16,539 nucleotides of DNA from an uncultured Lachnospira sp. (GCA_947306285.1 CAMZGB010000017.1:1-16539); one strand, 5' to 3'; positions 6,923-14,197 are shown, numbered from the stretch's first letter. Numbers and translations: made by a program. The notes: generated by a model not told the origin, from the sequence alone.

Positions 6923-7813
6923 ATGAAAGATACAAATAAAGATATCAAAAAAATAGTAGATAAGATTTTGAAAGACTATCAGGGAGATAGAGATATTGAT
7001 CACATCGAATTGTTCGATCAGCCTGATACAAAGATGGTTCAGGAAATGATTGGTAAGCTTCTAACTATTGTTTTCCCTGGCTTCTTTAGAGAGCAACATT
7101 ATAGATTTTATAATATGGACAGTAGACTTACTGTTTTGATTGAGGATGTAATGTTTAATCTAAACAAACAGATTGCAGTTGCTCTTCTTCAAAGAGAAGA
7201 TATGAAAGATGCTAGTGAGGATGCAAGAGCAGAGGAAGCACAGAAAATTTCTCTAGAGTTTTTCAATAGAATTCCAAAGGTAAGAGAGTATGTGGATACT
7301 GATGTTGAGGCCTTCGAAGAGGGAGACCCTGCCGCATACAATAAGAATGAAATTATTCTATCTTACCCTGGACTTTACGCTATTACAGTATATAGACTTG
7401 CTCATGAACTTCAGCAGTTGAGAGTTCCATTGATTCCAAGAATTATGACTGAGTATGCTCATAGTAAAACTGGAATTGATATAAACCCAGGTGCCACTAT
7501 CGGAAAATATTTCTTTATTGACCATGGTACTGGCATCGTCGTGGGAGAAACTACAATTATTGGAGATAGAGTTAAGGTTTACCAAGGCGTTACTATTGGT
7601 GCGCTAAGTACTAGGGACGTGATTGGTCTTAAAGGTGAGAAGAGACATCCTACTATTGAAGATGATGTTACCATTTATTCTGGTGCATCAATTCTTGGTG
7701 GAGAGACAGTGATTGGCAAGGGATCTGTTATTGGATCAAATGCTTTTATTACCGAGCCTATTCCAGCGGGTAGCAAGGTTAAAATGATGAGCAATAAAAA
7801 CTCGGAGGACTAG
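6923..7813 (+). CDS. epsC: Serine O-acetyltransferase (EpsC type)
   Basis: Transfers acetyl from acetyl-CoA to L-serine, giving O-acetylserine, the committed step of cysteine synthesis. The protein has 296 residues, the longer anaerobe form. The helical N-terminal domain (1-175) includes SYPGLYAITVYRLAHEL. The C-terminal left-handed beta-helix of hexapeptide repeats has the catalytic pair D186 (GIDINPG) and H201 (DHGTG), spaced 15 residues apart as in E. coli CysE, then GIVVGETTIIGD, YQGVTIGAL and the coil repeats up to PAGSKVKM. GGTGAG (6912-6917) precedes the ATG by 5 bases. The next gene starts one base after its stop, with the ribosome site inside its last codons, so the two are translationally linked. 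No O-acetylserine sulfhydrylase gene is adjacent. Confidence 0.93.
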   Translation: MKDTNKDIKKIVDKILKDYQGDRDIDHIELFDQPDTKMVQEMIGKLLTIVFPGFFREQHYRFYNMDSRLTVLIEDVMFNLNKQIAVALLQREDMKDASEDARAEEAQKISLEFFNRIPKVREYVDTDVEAFEEGDPAAYNKNEIILSYPGLYAITVYRLAHELQQLRVPLIPRIMTEYAHSKTGIDINPGATIGKYFFIDHGTGIVVGETTIIGDRVKVYQGVTIGALSTRDVIGLKGEKRHPTIEDDVTIYSGASILGGETVIGKGSVIGSNAFITEPIPAGSKVKMMSNKNSED

Positions 7814-7814
7814 A

Positions 7815-8243
7815 ATGAAAAGAATTGTTTCAATTGGATTAATATTAATAATGACAACAATGCTCTTTGCTGCATGCGGCGACGAGTATGATTTTGTTAA
7901 TATTGGAGATGACAAAAAGTCTCTCGATATAAAATTAGATGATAATAAGCAAGGTTATTCGTGGAAGACTACTATTGGTTCGCTAGATAAACTTGTTTTG
8001 AAAAAAGAGACTCAAAAGAACGGAAGATATATTGCAAAAATTGGAACAATTATAAAATCAGGTAAAGGTAAAAAGGGTGGAAGAGCAGCAGTTGCCTTTA
8101 CATATGTAAATGATAAGAACCCTAATGACGTTTACTTGGGATATGTGGTTGGAGTTGGAATAAATTCAAAAGGAAAAGTTTCAATTAGTAAGATTGACGA
8201 ATATAAGGTGAACTTTGAGACCACAATAAAGGAAGAAGATTAA
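7815..8243 (+). CDS. Small lipoprotein of unknown function
   Basis: Predicted lipoprotein of 142 residues with a KR start, a hydrophobic core and lipobox LFAAC, the lipidated cysteine being near residue 21. The mature part is short, lysine/aspartate-rich and probably beta-structured (VAFTYVNDKNPNDVYLGYVVGVG, read as two adjoining strands). I do not recognise the family. CGGAGG sits in the end of the acetyltransferase gene, 7 bases before the ATG, so translation is coupled. It is followed 19 bp later by a membrane protein. Its place in a c-di-AMP operon suggests an envelope sensing or assembly role, but that is inference only. Confidence 0.8.
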   Translation: MKRIVSIGLILIMTTMLFAACGDEYDFVNIGDDKKSLDIKLDDNKQGYSWKTTIGSLDKLVLKKETQKNGRYIAKIGTIIKSGKGKKGGRAAVAFTYVNDKNPNDVYLGYVVGVGINSKGKVSISKIDEYKVNFETTIKEED

Positions 8244-8262
8244 TAGACCGCAAGGAGTCTAT

Positions 8263-8700
8263 ATGTTAAATAATGAAAAGATAACTTTGATGACGAAGTT
8301 ATCGCTCTACGAAGAAAAACATTTAAAAGACGAAATATCGACTAGCAAGCTTTTTAAGAGTGATTATTTATCCTCTAAAATGCTTGGGTCTTTTGCGTGT
8401 GTAACAATAGGATATATATTGATAATGGTGTTGTTGTTCTCGTATTTGCCGGAAGTTATGTTTGGCTTAATGACAACAACCACTAGCTTTATCATAATGA
8501 TGGTAGCGATGATTTTGATTTATGTCATAGTCGTGGTCCTTTATCTGATATTCAGTTACGCATTTTACTCTCATAAATTTAAAGAGATTCGTGGACACTT
8601 AAAAGAATACAATGGTGATTTAAAGACACTGCACAGAATTCAAGAACAAGAGTATGACGCGATTATCGATGAGTTAGAGGAGGAAATGGAAAATGATTAG
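8263..8700 (+). CDS. Two-helix membrane protein upstream of cdaA
   Basis: Protein of 145 residues with no signal peptide. Two hydrophobic segments (roughly residues 41-63 and 75-100) are flanked by hydrophilic N- and C-terminal arms. The C-terminal arm (KFKEIRGHLKEYNGDLKTL, then a run ending DELEEEMEND) is charged and likely helical or coiled-coil and, by the positive-inside pattern, cytoplasmic. AAGGAG lies 7 bases before the ATG. It overlaps the next gene by 8 bases (ATGATTAG), so they are translationally coupled. No family recognised. Confidence 0.8.
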   Translation: MLNNEKITLMTKLSLYEEKHLKDEISTSKLFKSDYLSSKMLGSFACVTIGYILIMVLLFSYLPEVMFGLMTTTTSFIIMMVAMILIYVIVVVLYLIFSYAFYSHKFKEIRGHLKEYNGDLKTLHRIQEQEYDAIIDELEEEMEND

Positions 8701-9670
8701 TTTAATGACTATAAAAGAAAAGGTGAAAAACATTTATGCTGAGCATGAATTTATTTTACAGCCAGTATTAAAATTTATCTTTTGCTTTTTAGCACTTGTT
8801 CTTTTCAAACTCAATATCGGTTATGCGCCAGTTATTAATATGTGGCCAGTAATGGTTGGAATGGCTGTTGTTATGGCATTCTTACCAAAAAGAGTTGATG
8901 TTGTAATTGCTATTTTGGTAATGATATTTGATGTTTATTATGTATCACTTGAATTGGCTGGAGTAGTAACACTATTATTCATTATTCTTTTAGTTCTATT
9001 CTTAAGATTTACGCCAAAACAAGGAATCTTTTTAGTGTTAGTTCCACTAGCGTTTTATTTGAAGATTCCATATGTAATACCAATTGTGGCCGGAATTGTT
9101 TCCACACCAATAGCAATCGTTTCAGTAACATTTGGTACCATTATTTACTACCTATTAGAAGTAGTTAACAAAAATTCAGATGCTATTCAGACTATTTCCA
9201 AAAATGCAAAGGGAAGTAAAGAAGCAATATCGGCAGTTTCTTCTATTGTAAACATTGCAACAAGCAATCCAAACTTATATTTAACAATTATAGTGTTTGC
9301 GATTACTATTGCTCTAGTCTATGGACTAAAGAGAAGATCGGTTGACCATTCATGGCAGATAGCTGTTGTGGTTGGAAGCATCTTCCAATTGGGAGCATTT
9401 TTGGTTGGTGGAATTTTGCTCAACGCAAAGTTCTCAATATTGTGGGTTATTATAGGTTCTGTTATCTCGTTTGTAATTGCATATCTTTTGCAGTTGCTTG
9501 TGTTCTCGGTGGATTATTCACGTACGGAGAATACTCAATTCGAGGATGACGAATACTATTACTATGTAAAGGCTGTTCCAAAAATTAATGTGACAGCTCC
9601 AGAGATGAACGTTAAGAGAATTAACGCTCAACGAAGAAAGAAAAGTGCACCAGTAAGAAGGGAGAGTTAA
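8693..9670 (+). CDS. Polytopic membrane protein adjacent to cdaA, unknown function
   Basis: Integral membrane protein of 325 residues with about nine hydrophobic segments (roughly 22-40, 44-64, 68-84, 87-104, 110-124, 127-155, 196-211, 221-243 and 246-272). A soluble insertion at 157-195 is rich in Ser, Ala and Asn. The hydrophilic C-terminal tail contains DDEYYYYVKAVPKI (285-298) and ends in a very basic stretch (RRKKSAPVRRES), so it is probably cytoplasmic. I associate this tail with uncharacterised proteins encoded before cdaA in Lachnospiraceae, but cannot verify that here. GAGGAGG lies about 10 bases before the ATG, inside the preceding gene. The stop is directly followed by the TTG start of cdaA with no gap. 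No transporter or enzyme motif is visible. Confidence 0.85.
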   Translation: MISLMTIKEKVKNIYAEHEFILQPVLKFIFCFLALVLFKLNIGYAPVINMWPVMVGMAVVMAFLPKRVDVVIAILVMIFDVYYVSLELAGVVTLLFIILLVLFLRFTPKQGIFLVLVPLAFYLKIPYVIPIVAGIVSTPIAIVSVTFGTIIYYLLEVVNKNSDAIQTISKNAKGSKEAISAVSSIVNIATSNPNLYLTIIVFAITIALVYGLKRRSVDHSWQIAVVVGSIFQLGAFLVGGILLNAKFSILWVIIGSVISFVIAYLLQLLVFSVDYSRTENTQFEDDEYYYYVKAVPKINVTAPEMNVKRINAQRRKKSAPVRRES

Positions 9671-10552
9671 TTGAGCGCTATATTTCATAATATTTACAAT
9701 TTCTTTGATAAATATTTTTCTATCCCAAATATTTATATCAGTGATATCGTCGAAATAGTTATTATTTCAATTGCTGTTTACTACATAATTGTTTGGTTTA
9801 GAAAGAGCAGAGCATGGGTTCTTATGAAGGGCCTAATTTTGCTGTTCATATTTATGTTTATAGCTTCAGTTTTCCATTTGACAACTCTTCTATGGATTAT
9901 CAATAAAGCTTTGGGTGTTGGCATCATTGCTATGGTTATTATTTTCCAACCAGAGTTAAGACGTGCGCTAGAGGCACTTGGAAGAAAGAACAAATTATTC
10001 CAAGTATTTAGACTTGGTGGCCCAACATACGAGGAGAGATTCTCGGATAAAACTCTCGACAATATTTTGAGTGCAGTTAAACAGCTTGCCGAGACAAAGA
10101 CAGGTGCTTTAATTGTAATCCAACAGGACTTCGACTTGGTCGAATTTGTTGAGACTGGTATTAGACTAAACGCTAAGGTTACTAGTCAGTTGCTAATTAA
10201 TATATTTGAAAAGAACACACCACTTCATGATGGTGCTGTTATTATAGAGGGCGACGAAATAGTAGCGGCCACTTGCTACTTGCCTATGTCAGAAAACTTT
10301 AACCTAAGTAAGGAACTAGGCACTCGCCATAGAGCGGCAGTTGGACTATCTGAGATTGCAGATTGTCTTGTTATTGTCGTGTCTGAAGAAACTGGAACTG
10401 TTTCGTTGGCTAGAGATGGCGAACTCATTAGATTTGCTGATCAGCCTACAATTACTTCAGAACTTCTAAAGTCTCAGGACAAAGAGAAGATTAAGGGTGG
10501 CAAAATATTTAAGAAAGGAAGTGACCGCAATGTCAAAGGGCAGCAAGATTAA
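9671..10552 (+). CDS. cdaA: Diadenylate cyclase CdaA
   Basis: Makes cyclic di-AMP from two ATP; the product controls potassium and osmolyte uptake and thereby turgor and wall homeostasis. The protein has 293 residues, close to the usual 270-290. Three membrane helices lie in about 22-43, 50-70 and 78-93. The DAC (DisA_N) domain follows, with FQPELRRALEALGR (92-105), LHDGAVII with DGA at 187-189, and GTRHRAA at 217-223, the two signature motifs that bind ATP and metal. The start is TTG at 9671, directly after the previous stop, with GGGAGAG a few bases upstream; the encoded N-terminus fits the family and no ATG does. It overlaps cdaR. The C-terminal tail is lysine-rich (KGGKIFKKGSDRNVKG). Confidence 0.96.
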   Translation: MSAIFHNIYNFFDKYFSIPNIYISDIVEIVIISIAVYYIIVWFRKSRAWVLMKGLILLFIFMFIASVFHLTTLLWIINKALGVGIIAMVIIFQPELRRALEALGRKNKLFQVFRLGGPTYEERFSDKTLDNILSAVKQLAETKTGALIVIQQDFDLVEFVETGIRLNAKVTSQLLINIFEKNTPLHDGAVIIEGDEIVAATCYLPMSENFNLSKELGTRHRAAVGLSEIADCLVIVVSEETGTVSLARDGELIRFADQPTITSELLKSQDKEKIKGGKIFKKGSDRNVKGQQD

Positions 10553-11504
10553 AGATGCTTTTACAAAAAACATTGGGCTAAAGATTGTTGCACTAATCAT
10601 TGGTACAATCATTTGGTTGGCTATAGTTAACACTAGTGACCCTTCGAAGACGGTCACTGTTCATAATATTCCTATTACTATTACAAATCAGGATTCAATC
10701 ACGAAAAAAGGATTGGTTTATGATGTAACTAGCAAACAGAAAGTTGATGTCACTGTATCGGGAAATAGATCTGTTGTCAGTGGATTGGCTGCGGATGATT
10801 TCAAAGCGACAGCATCACTTAAGGAACTATCTATGGTGAAGGCTGCTCCTGTTACAGTGAAATTGAAAGATAAATCTCTAGGTCGAAGAGTAGATATTAT
10901 TTCGCAGGATGTTAACACAGTTACTATTGATGTAAACAGTGTTATTAAAGAAAAATACCCAATTGAAGTACAGTTTGAAGGAGAACCTGCAGAAGGATAT
11001 GTTGCTAAAGTTGGTTCTATGAGTTTTAATAACGTTTTGGTTAAAGCATCTGAAACTTCAAATAAGAAGATTGACAAAGTAGTGGCAAAGTGTGATGTGG
11101 ATGGAGCAGATGCTGATTTCTCTAAAAAATGTAAACTAGTATTCTTGGATAAAGATGGCAAGGAAATTAAACCTAAACATGCCAAATTGTATAAAGACAA
11201 AGTGAAAGTTTATGTTCATTTGAGCGAGGAAAAGGAAGTGCCTATTAGTTTGGCAACTCCTGGCAAACCTCAAAAAGGATACAAAGTCAAATCTGTTGAG
11301 TTAACTCCTAGCACAGTTAAATTGGTGGGTGACTCTAAGAAACTAAAGGATGTAGAACAGATAAACATCACAGAGAGTATTGATTTATCTGGAAAGAGTT
11401 CTAATACTGAACTTGAAATAAATCTTGATAAATACGTACCAGACGGACTTGTAATCGATGGAAGTAACACAGTAAGAGTAAAAATAATCATTGTAAAGAA
11501 ATAG
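10530..11504 (+). CDS. cdaR: CdaR, YbbR-domain regulator of CdaA
   Basis: Membrane-anchored extracytoplasmic protein of 324 residues that binds CdaA and modulates c-di-AMP production. One N-terminal membrane helix (about 16-34) is followed by three or so YbbR-type beta domains, seen as repeats of a hydrophobic strand with a glycine-containing turn: VHNIPITITNQD, KEKYPIEVQFEGEPAEGYVA, and KEVPISLATPGKPQKGYKVKS, each followed by a VxLVGD- or VKASE-like strand. The start at 10530 is chosen from AAAGGAAG at 10514-10521 with about 8-nt spacing; it lies inside cdaA, giving a 23-bp overlap and translational coupling. Most Firmicutes follow cdaR with glmM; here galE follows 9 bp later. Confidence 0.94.
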   Translation: MSKGSKIKDAFTKNIGLKIVALIIGTIIWLAIVNTSDPSKTVTVHNIPITITNQDSITKKGLVYDVTSKQKVDVTVSGNRSVVSGLAADDFKATASLKELSMVKAAPVTVKLKDKSLGRRVDIISQDVNTVTIDVNSVIKEKYPIEVQFEGEPAEGYVAKVGSMSFNNVLVKASETSNKKIDKVVAKCDVDGADADFSKKCKLVFLDKDGKEIKPKHAKLYKDKVKVYVHLSEEKEVPISLATPGKPQKGYKVKSVELTPSTVKLVGDSKKLKDVEQINITESIDLSGKSSNTELEINLDKYVPDGLVIDGSNTVRVKIIIVKK

Positions 11505-11513
11505 AGGTTATTT

Positions 11514-12536
11514 ATGGGCAAGATATTAGTAACAGGTGGAGCAGGATATATTGGAAGCCACACAGTTGTTGAACTTATTGATGCAGGCTACGAAGTGGTT
11601 GTGGTAGACAATCTATCTAACTCGTCAAAAGAGTCTTTAAATAGAGTGGAGCAAATCACTGGAGCAACTGTCAAGTTTTACGAAAATGATATTGCAGATA
11701 TGGATGCTATGGATAAAATCTTTAGCGAAAACGATATCGATGCGGTAATTCATTTTGCGGGACTTAAGGCAGTTGGTGAGAGTGTGGAAAAACCACTTGA
11801 GTATTATAAGAATAATATTGCTGGCACTTTAAATATGTGTGAAGTGATGAGAAATCACGGAGTTAAAAATATTATTTTTAGTTCATCGGCTACAGTATAC
11901 GGAGACCCAGAGACAGTTCCTATCACAGAGGAGTGTCCAAAGGGTGTTTGTACAAATCCATACGGATGGACTAAATCTATGTTAGAACAGATTTTGATGG
12001 ACTTTAATGTTGCAGATCCAGAGTGGAATGTTATTTTACTTAGATACTTTAATCCTATCGGTGCTCACAAGAGTGGAATGATAGGCGAGGATCCAAATGG
12101 TATTCCAAATAACTTAATGCCATACATCACAAAGGTTGCGACAAAACAGTTAGAGAGACTTAACGTTTGGGGAAATGACTATCCAACACCAGATGGAACA
12201 GGTGTAAGAGATTACATCCATGTGGTGGATTTGGCTAAGGGTCATGTGAAGGCTCTTAAAAAAATAGTTGAAAACCCTGGCGTAAAAATATATAATCTAG
12301 GGACGGGTAAAGGATACAGTGTTTTGGAAGTGGTTGAGAACTTCCAAGAGGCTAGTGGCGTAGAAATCCCATATGTGATTGCGCCTAGACGCCCTGGAGA
12401 TATTGCAGAGTGTTACGCAGATCCAAGTCTTGCTAAAGAGGAACTTGGCTGGGAGGCTGAGTTTGGAATTAGGGAGATGTGCGCGGACTCGTGGAATTGG
12501 CAGAAGAACAACCCAAGCGGTTACAATAAGGAATAA
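11514..12536 (+). CDS. galE: UDP-glucose 4-epimerase
   Basis: Interconverts UDP-glucose and UDP-galactose, supplying galactose for cell-surface glycans or feeding galactose into glycolysis. The protein has 340 residues, the standard length. Rossmann NAD-binding motif GGAGYIGSH at 8-15, AGLKAVGES (82-90), the catalytic serine region FSSSATVYG (122-130) and catalytic Y150/K154 in NPYGWTK are all intact. Substrate-side motifs RYFNPIGAH and GVRDYIHVVDLAKGH are also intact. The ribosome site is weak (GAGG about 7 bases upstream), consistent with coupling to cdaR. It lies 2 bases before the LCP gene, so an envelope-polysaccharide role is more likely than Leloir catabolism; no galK or galT is present. 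Confidence 0.97.
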   Translation: MGKILVTGGAGYIGSHTVVELIDAGYEVVVVDNLSNSSKESLNRVEQITGATVKFYENDIADMDAMDKIFSENDIDAVIHFAGLKAVGESVEKPLEYYKNNIAGTLNMCEVMRNHGVKNIIFSSSATVYGDPETVPITEECPKGVCTNPYGWTKSMLEQILMDFNVADPEWNVILLRYFNPIGAHKSGMIGEDPNGIPNNLMPYITKVATKQLERLNVWGNDYPTPDGTGVRDYIHVVDLAKGHVKALKKIVENPGVKIYNLGTGKGYSVLEVVENFQEASGVEIPYVIAPRRPGDIAECYADPSLAKEELGWEAEFGIREMCADSWNWQKNNPSGYNKE

Positions 12537-12538
12537 TT

Positions 12539-13846
12539 ATGGCTAAAGATCAAACTAAATGGGAAAAACTGAAAAAAGTTAGAAGAAGAAAAAGAATTCT
12601 TATTACATTTGAAGCTTTATTTGCAGCATTCATTATCGCGGTGGCTGTGATTTGGTTCGTACCACCTGTAAAGAGTGCTTTTATTAAGGGAATTTCTCAA
12701 ACTTACATTGGAAAGCAGATAATGAAATGGTTCGGAAGTGAAGCTTTTGAAAAGGGAGTCTTCGACGACGAATTCGATAAGAGCAAACTTATCAAGAACA
12801 ATTTGAAGTATAAGTATTCAGGCGAGTATTTGAACTTCGTATTGTTTGGCGTAGACTCAAGAAACAAAGAAGTGGATACTTCTAACAGTGATTCCATTTT
12901 GATAGTAAGTATTCATAATACAACTGGAAAAGTTAAGATGGTTTCAGTATATCGTGACACAATGCTTGCTATTTACGACAAAGATGGAAATCAAAAAGAG
13001 TACTTCAAAGTAAATTCAGCTTTCTCGAATGGTGGAGCAGAGGCTGCCATTAATACTTTGAATAAGAACTTGGATTTAGATTTGACTGACTACGTCACAG
13101 TTAACTTTGGCGGAGTCGCTAGAATTATAGATACGCTAGGTGGAATTAAGGTTAATTTGACTAAGGGCGAGAAGCAGCAGATTAACTATCATATGAAGAG
13201 TACAATCAGTTCCACAGGAAAGCGTGCGAAGAAGGTTAAAAAGACTGGAAAGAATATTAAGCTAAACGGTATTCAGGCGGCAACTTACTGTCGTATACGT
13301 AAGGCCACATTTATTGATCCAGATACTCACGAGAAAATTAGTAATGACTATGGACGTGCAGCTAGACAGCGTAGTGTTATTATGAAGCTTGTTGAAAAAG
13401 CTAAAAAAGCTGGAGTGAGTGAACTAGAGGGTATGGTAGATGAGGTTCTAAATGCTGATGCAGAGAAGAACAGAATCATCTCTACAAGTTTTGATTTTGA
13501 TTCAATTGTCAATATGATTCCAGTGCTATTTGATTTTGAATTGAATGGTAGCGAAGGATTCCCTTCAAAACTACAAACTGGTACATTTAACGGTGCAAGT
13601 TATGTAGTACCTCAGACATTGGCTACAAATGTTAAGAAACTTCACAAGTATTTGTATGGTGAGAAAAACTATCAGCCAACATCTACAGTAAACGATGCTA
13701 GCTATACAATAACAAGCAAAACTGGAGTTAATGAGACATCTGAGGGATTTGACCCAACGAAGATTGAGGGAGTTGACAAGAGTCAAAAAGGTGATTCTGA
13801 TGATTATGATTATGATGATCATTGGAAGAGTCCATATTATAAATAA
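12539..13846 (+). CDS. LytR-CpsA-Psr family glycopolymer ligase
   Basis: Attaches anionic or capsular glycopolymers from undecaprenyl carriers to peptidoglycan on the outer face of the membrane. The protein has 435 residues. A basic cytoplasmic start (RRRKR) and one membrane helix (about 20-42) are followed by the LCP domain (about 98-290): FVLFGVDSR (101-108), NSDSILIVS with D118, SVYRDTM (R139 binds the lipid pyrophosphate), YCRIRKA (250-256) and DYGRAARQR (270-278). The C-terminal extension (about 340-435) is poorly conserved and ends in an acidic DDYDYDDHWKSPYYK tail. AAGGA lies 5-6 bases before the ATG. The last dozen codons and the stop lie inside the left arm of a long inverted repeat, so the extreme C-terminus may be donated by that element. 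Confidence 0.94.
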   Translation: MAKDQTKWEKLKKVRRRKRILITFEALFAAFIIAVAVIWFVPPVKSAFIKGISQTYIGKQIMKWFGSEAFEKGVFDDEFDKSKLIKNNLKYKYSGEYLNFVLFGVDSRNKEVDTSNSDSILIVSIHNTTGKVKMVSVYRDTMLAIYDKDGNQKEYFKVNSAFSNGGAEAAINTLNKNLDLDLTDYVTVNFGGVARIIDTLGGIKVNLTKGEKQQINYHMKSTISSTGKRAKKVKKTGKNIKLNGIQAATYCRIRKATFIDPDTHEKISNDYGRAARQRSVIMKLVEKAKKAGVSELEGMVDEVLNADAEKNRIISTSFDFDSIVNMIPVLFDFELNGSEGFPSKLQTGTFNGASYVVPQTLATNVKKLHKYLYGEKNYQPTSTVNDASYTITSKTGVNETSEGFDPTKIEGVDKSQKGDSDDYDYDDHWKSPYYK

Positions 13847-13926
13847 TAAGACAGAGGAATTGATTACTCTCATAGAAAATATTTGATGGTAATCATTATT
13901 CAATAATATTTAGGGCACGAGCTCAA

Positions 13927-13959
13927 AAAAAGGAGTTTTCTTTATGAAAACTCCTTTTT
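13927..13959. terminator. Bidirectional terminator-like hairpin in the centre of the inverted repeat
   Basis: A 14-bp perfect stem (13927-13940 with 13946-13959, AAAAAGGAGTTTTC/GAAAACTCCTTTTT) with loop TTTAT. The A-run before and T-run after make it usable as an intrinsic terminator in both directions. It is the only good candidate to end the long acetyltransferase-to-LCP transcript. Confidence 0.7.
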
Positions 13960-13967
13960 GTTCGCTC

Positions 13968-13995
13968 CAAAAAGTTTTTTGGTGAAAACTTTTTG
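13968..13995. repeat. Second perfect hairpin in the centre of the inverted repeat
   Basis: CAAAAAGTTTT (13968-13978) is the exact reverse complement of 13985-13995, with loop TTGGTG. It sits between the first hairpin and the right long arm. It has few G-C pairs and could be a secondary terminator or a branch of a larger RNA fold. Confidence 0.7.
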
Positions 13996-14131
13996 TCCCT
14001 AAATATTATTTCATACTGATTAATCAAATATTATCTTCTATTCAAAAGTAATCAATCCCTCTGTCTTTTCATTTATATGGACTCTTTCAATATTTCATCA
14101 AAATCATAATATCTGTACACACTTTGGACAC

Positions 14132-14149
14132 AGATTATCTCTATAATCT
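14132..14149 (+). promoter_or_regulatory. Dyad overlapping a putative -10 upstream of htrA
   Basis: AGATTAT (14132-14138) and ATAATCT (14143-14149) form a perfect 7-bp dyad with a CTCT spacer. A TATAAT at 14142-14147 lies within it, about 50 bp before the htrA start. A TTGGAC at 14124-14129 is only 12 bp away, too close for a normal -35, so the promoter call is tentative. A dyad over the -10 would suit a repressor site for a stress-induced gene. Confidence 0.4.
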
Positions 14150-14197
14150 TTATCAGAATATAACAGATTCAATATATATGGCACAAGGAGGTAAGTT

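Larger units (their letters stand above)
13801..14113. repeat. Long imperfect inverted repeat spanning the LCP gene end and the intergenic region
   Basis: Arms of about 115 bp (13801-13915 and 13997-14113) are reverse complements at about 80% by hand alignment, counting gaps. Perfect blocks include AGAGTCCATAT (13827-13837 with 14075-14085), AAGACAGAGG (13848-13857 with 14058-14067), TTGATTACT near 13860 and AATAATATTTAGGG (13902-13915 with 13997-14010). The LCP stop codon (13844-13846) lies inside the left arm. The centre (13916-13996) contains two perfect hairpins. In RNA this would fold into a very long stem topped by a branched head. It may be a fold-back element, an inverted duplication of the gene tail or a structured RNA. 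The rest of the 350-bp gap (14114-14197) holds only the htrA promoter region. Confidence 0.85.

Noticed and set aside
10718..11200. 160-codon minus-strand open frame inside cdaR
   Set aside because: Serine/threonine/leucine-rich composition is typical of antisense shadows of Lys/Asp-rich genes; cdaR is clear on the + strand.
13571..13903. Minus-strand open frame covering the LCP tail and left arm of the long repeat
   Set aside because: It runs through strongly supported LCP coding sequence, has no ribosome site and encodes a low-complexity isoleucine-rich product.
13801..14113. CRISPR array or tRNA cluster as the explanation for repeats in the gap
   Set aside because: The repeats are inverted, present as one pair and unevenly spaced, and no cloverleaf can be drawn.
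14124..14147. TTGGAC plus TATAAT as the htrA promoter
   Set aside because: The spacer is only 12 bp, too short for sigma-A; only the -10 with its dyad is kept as a weak call.
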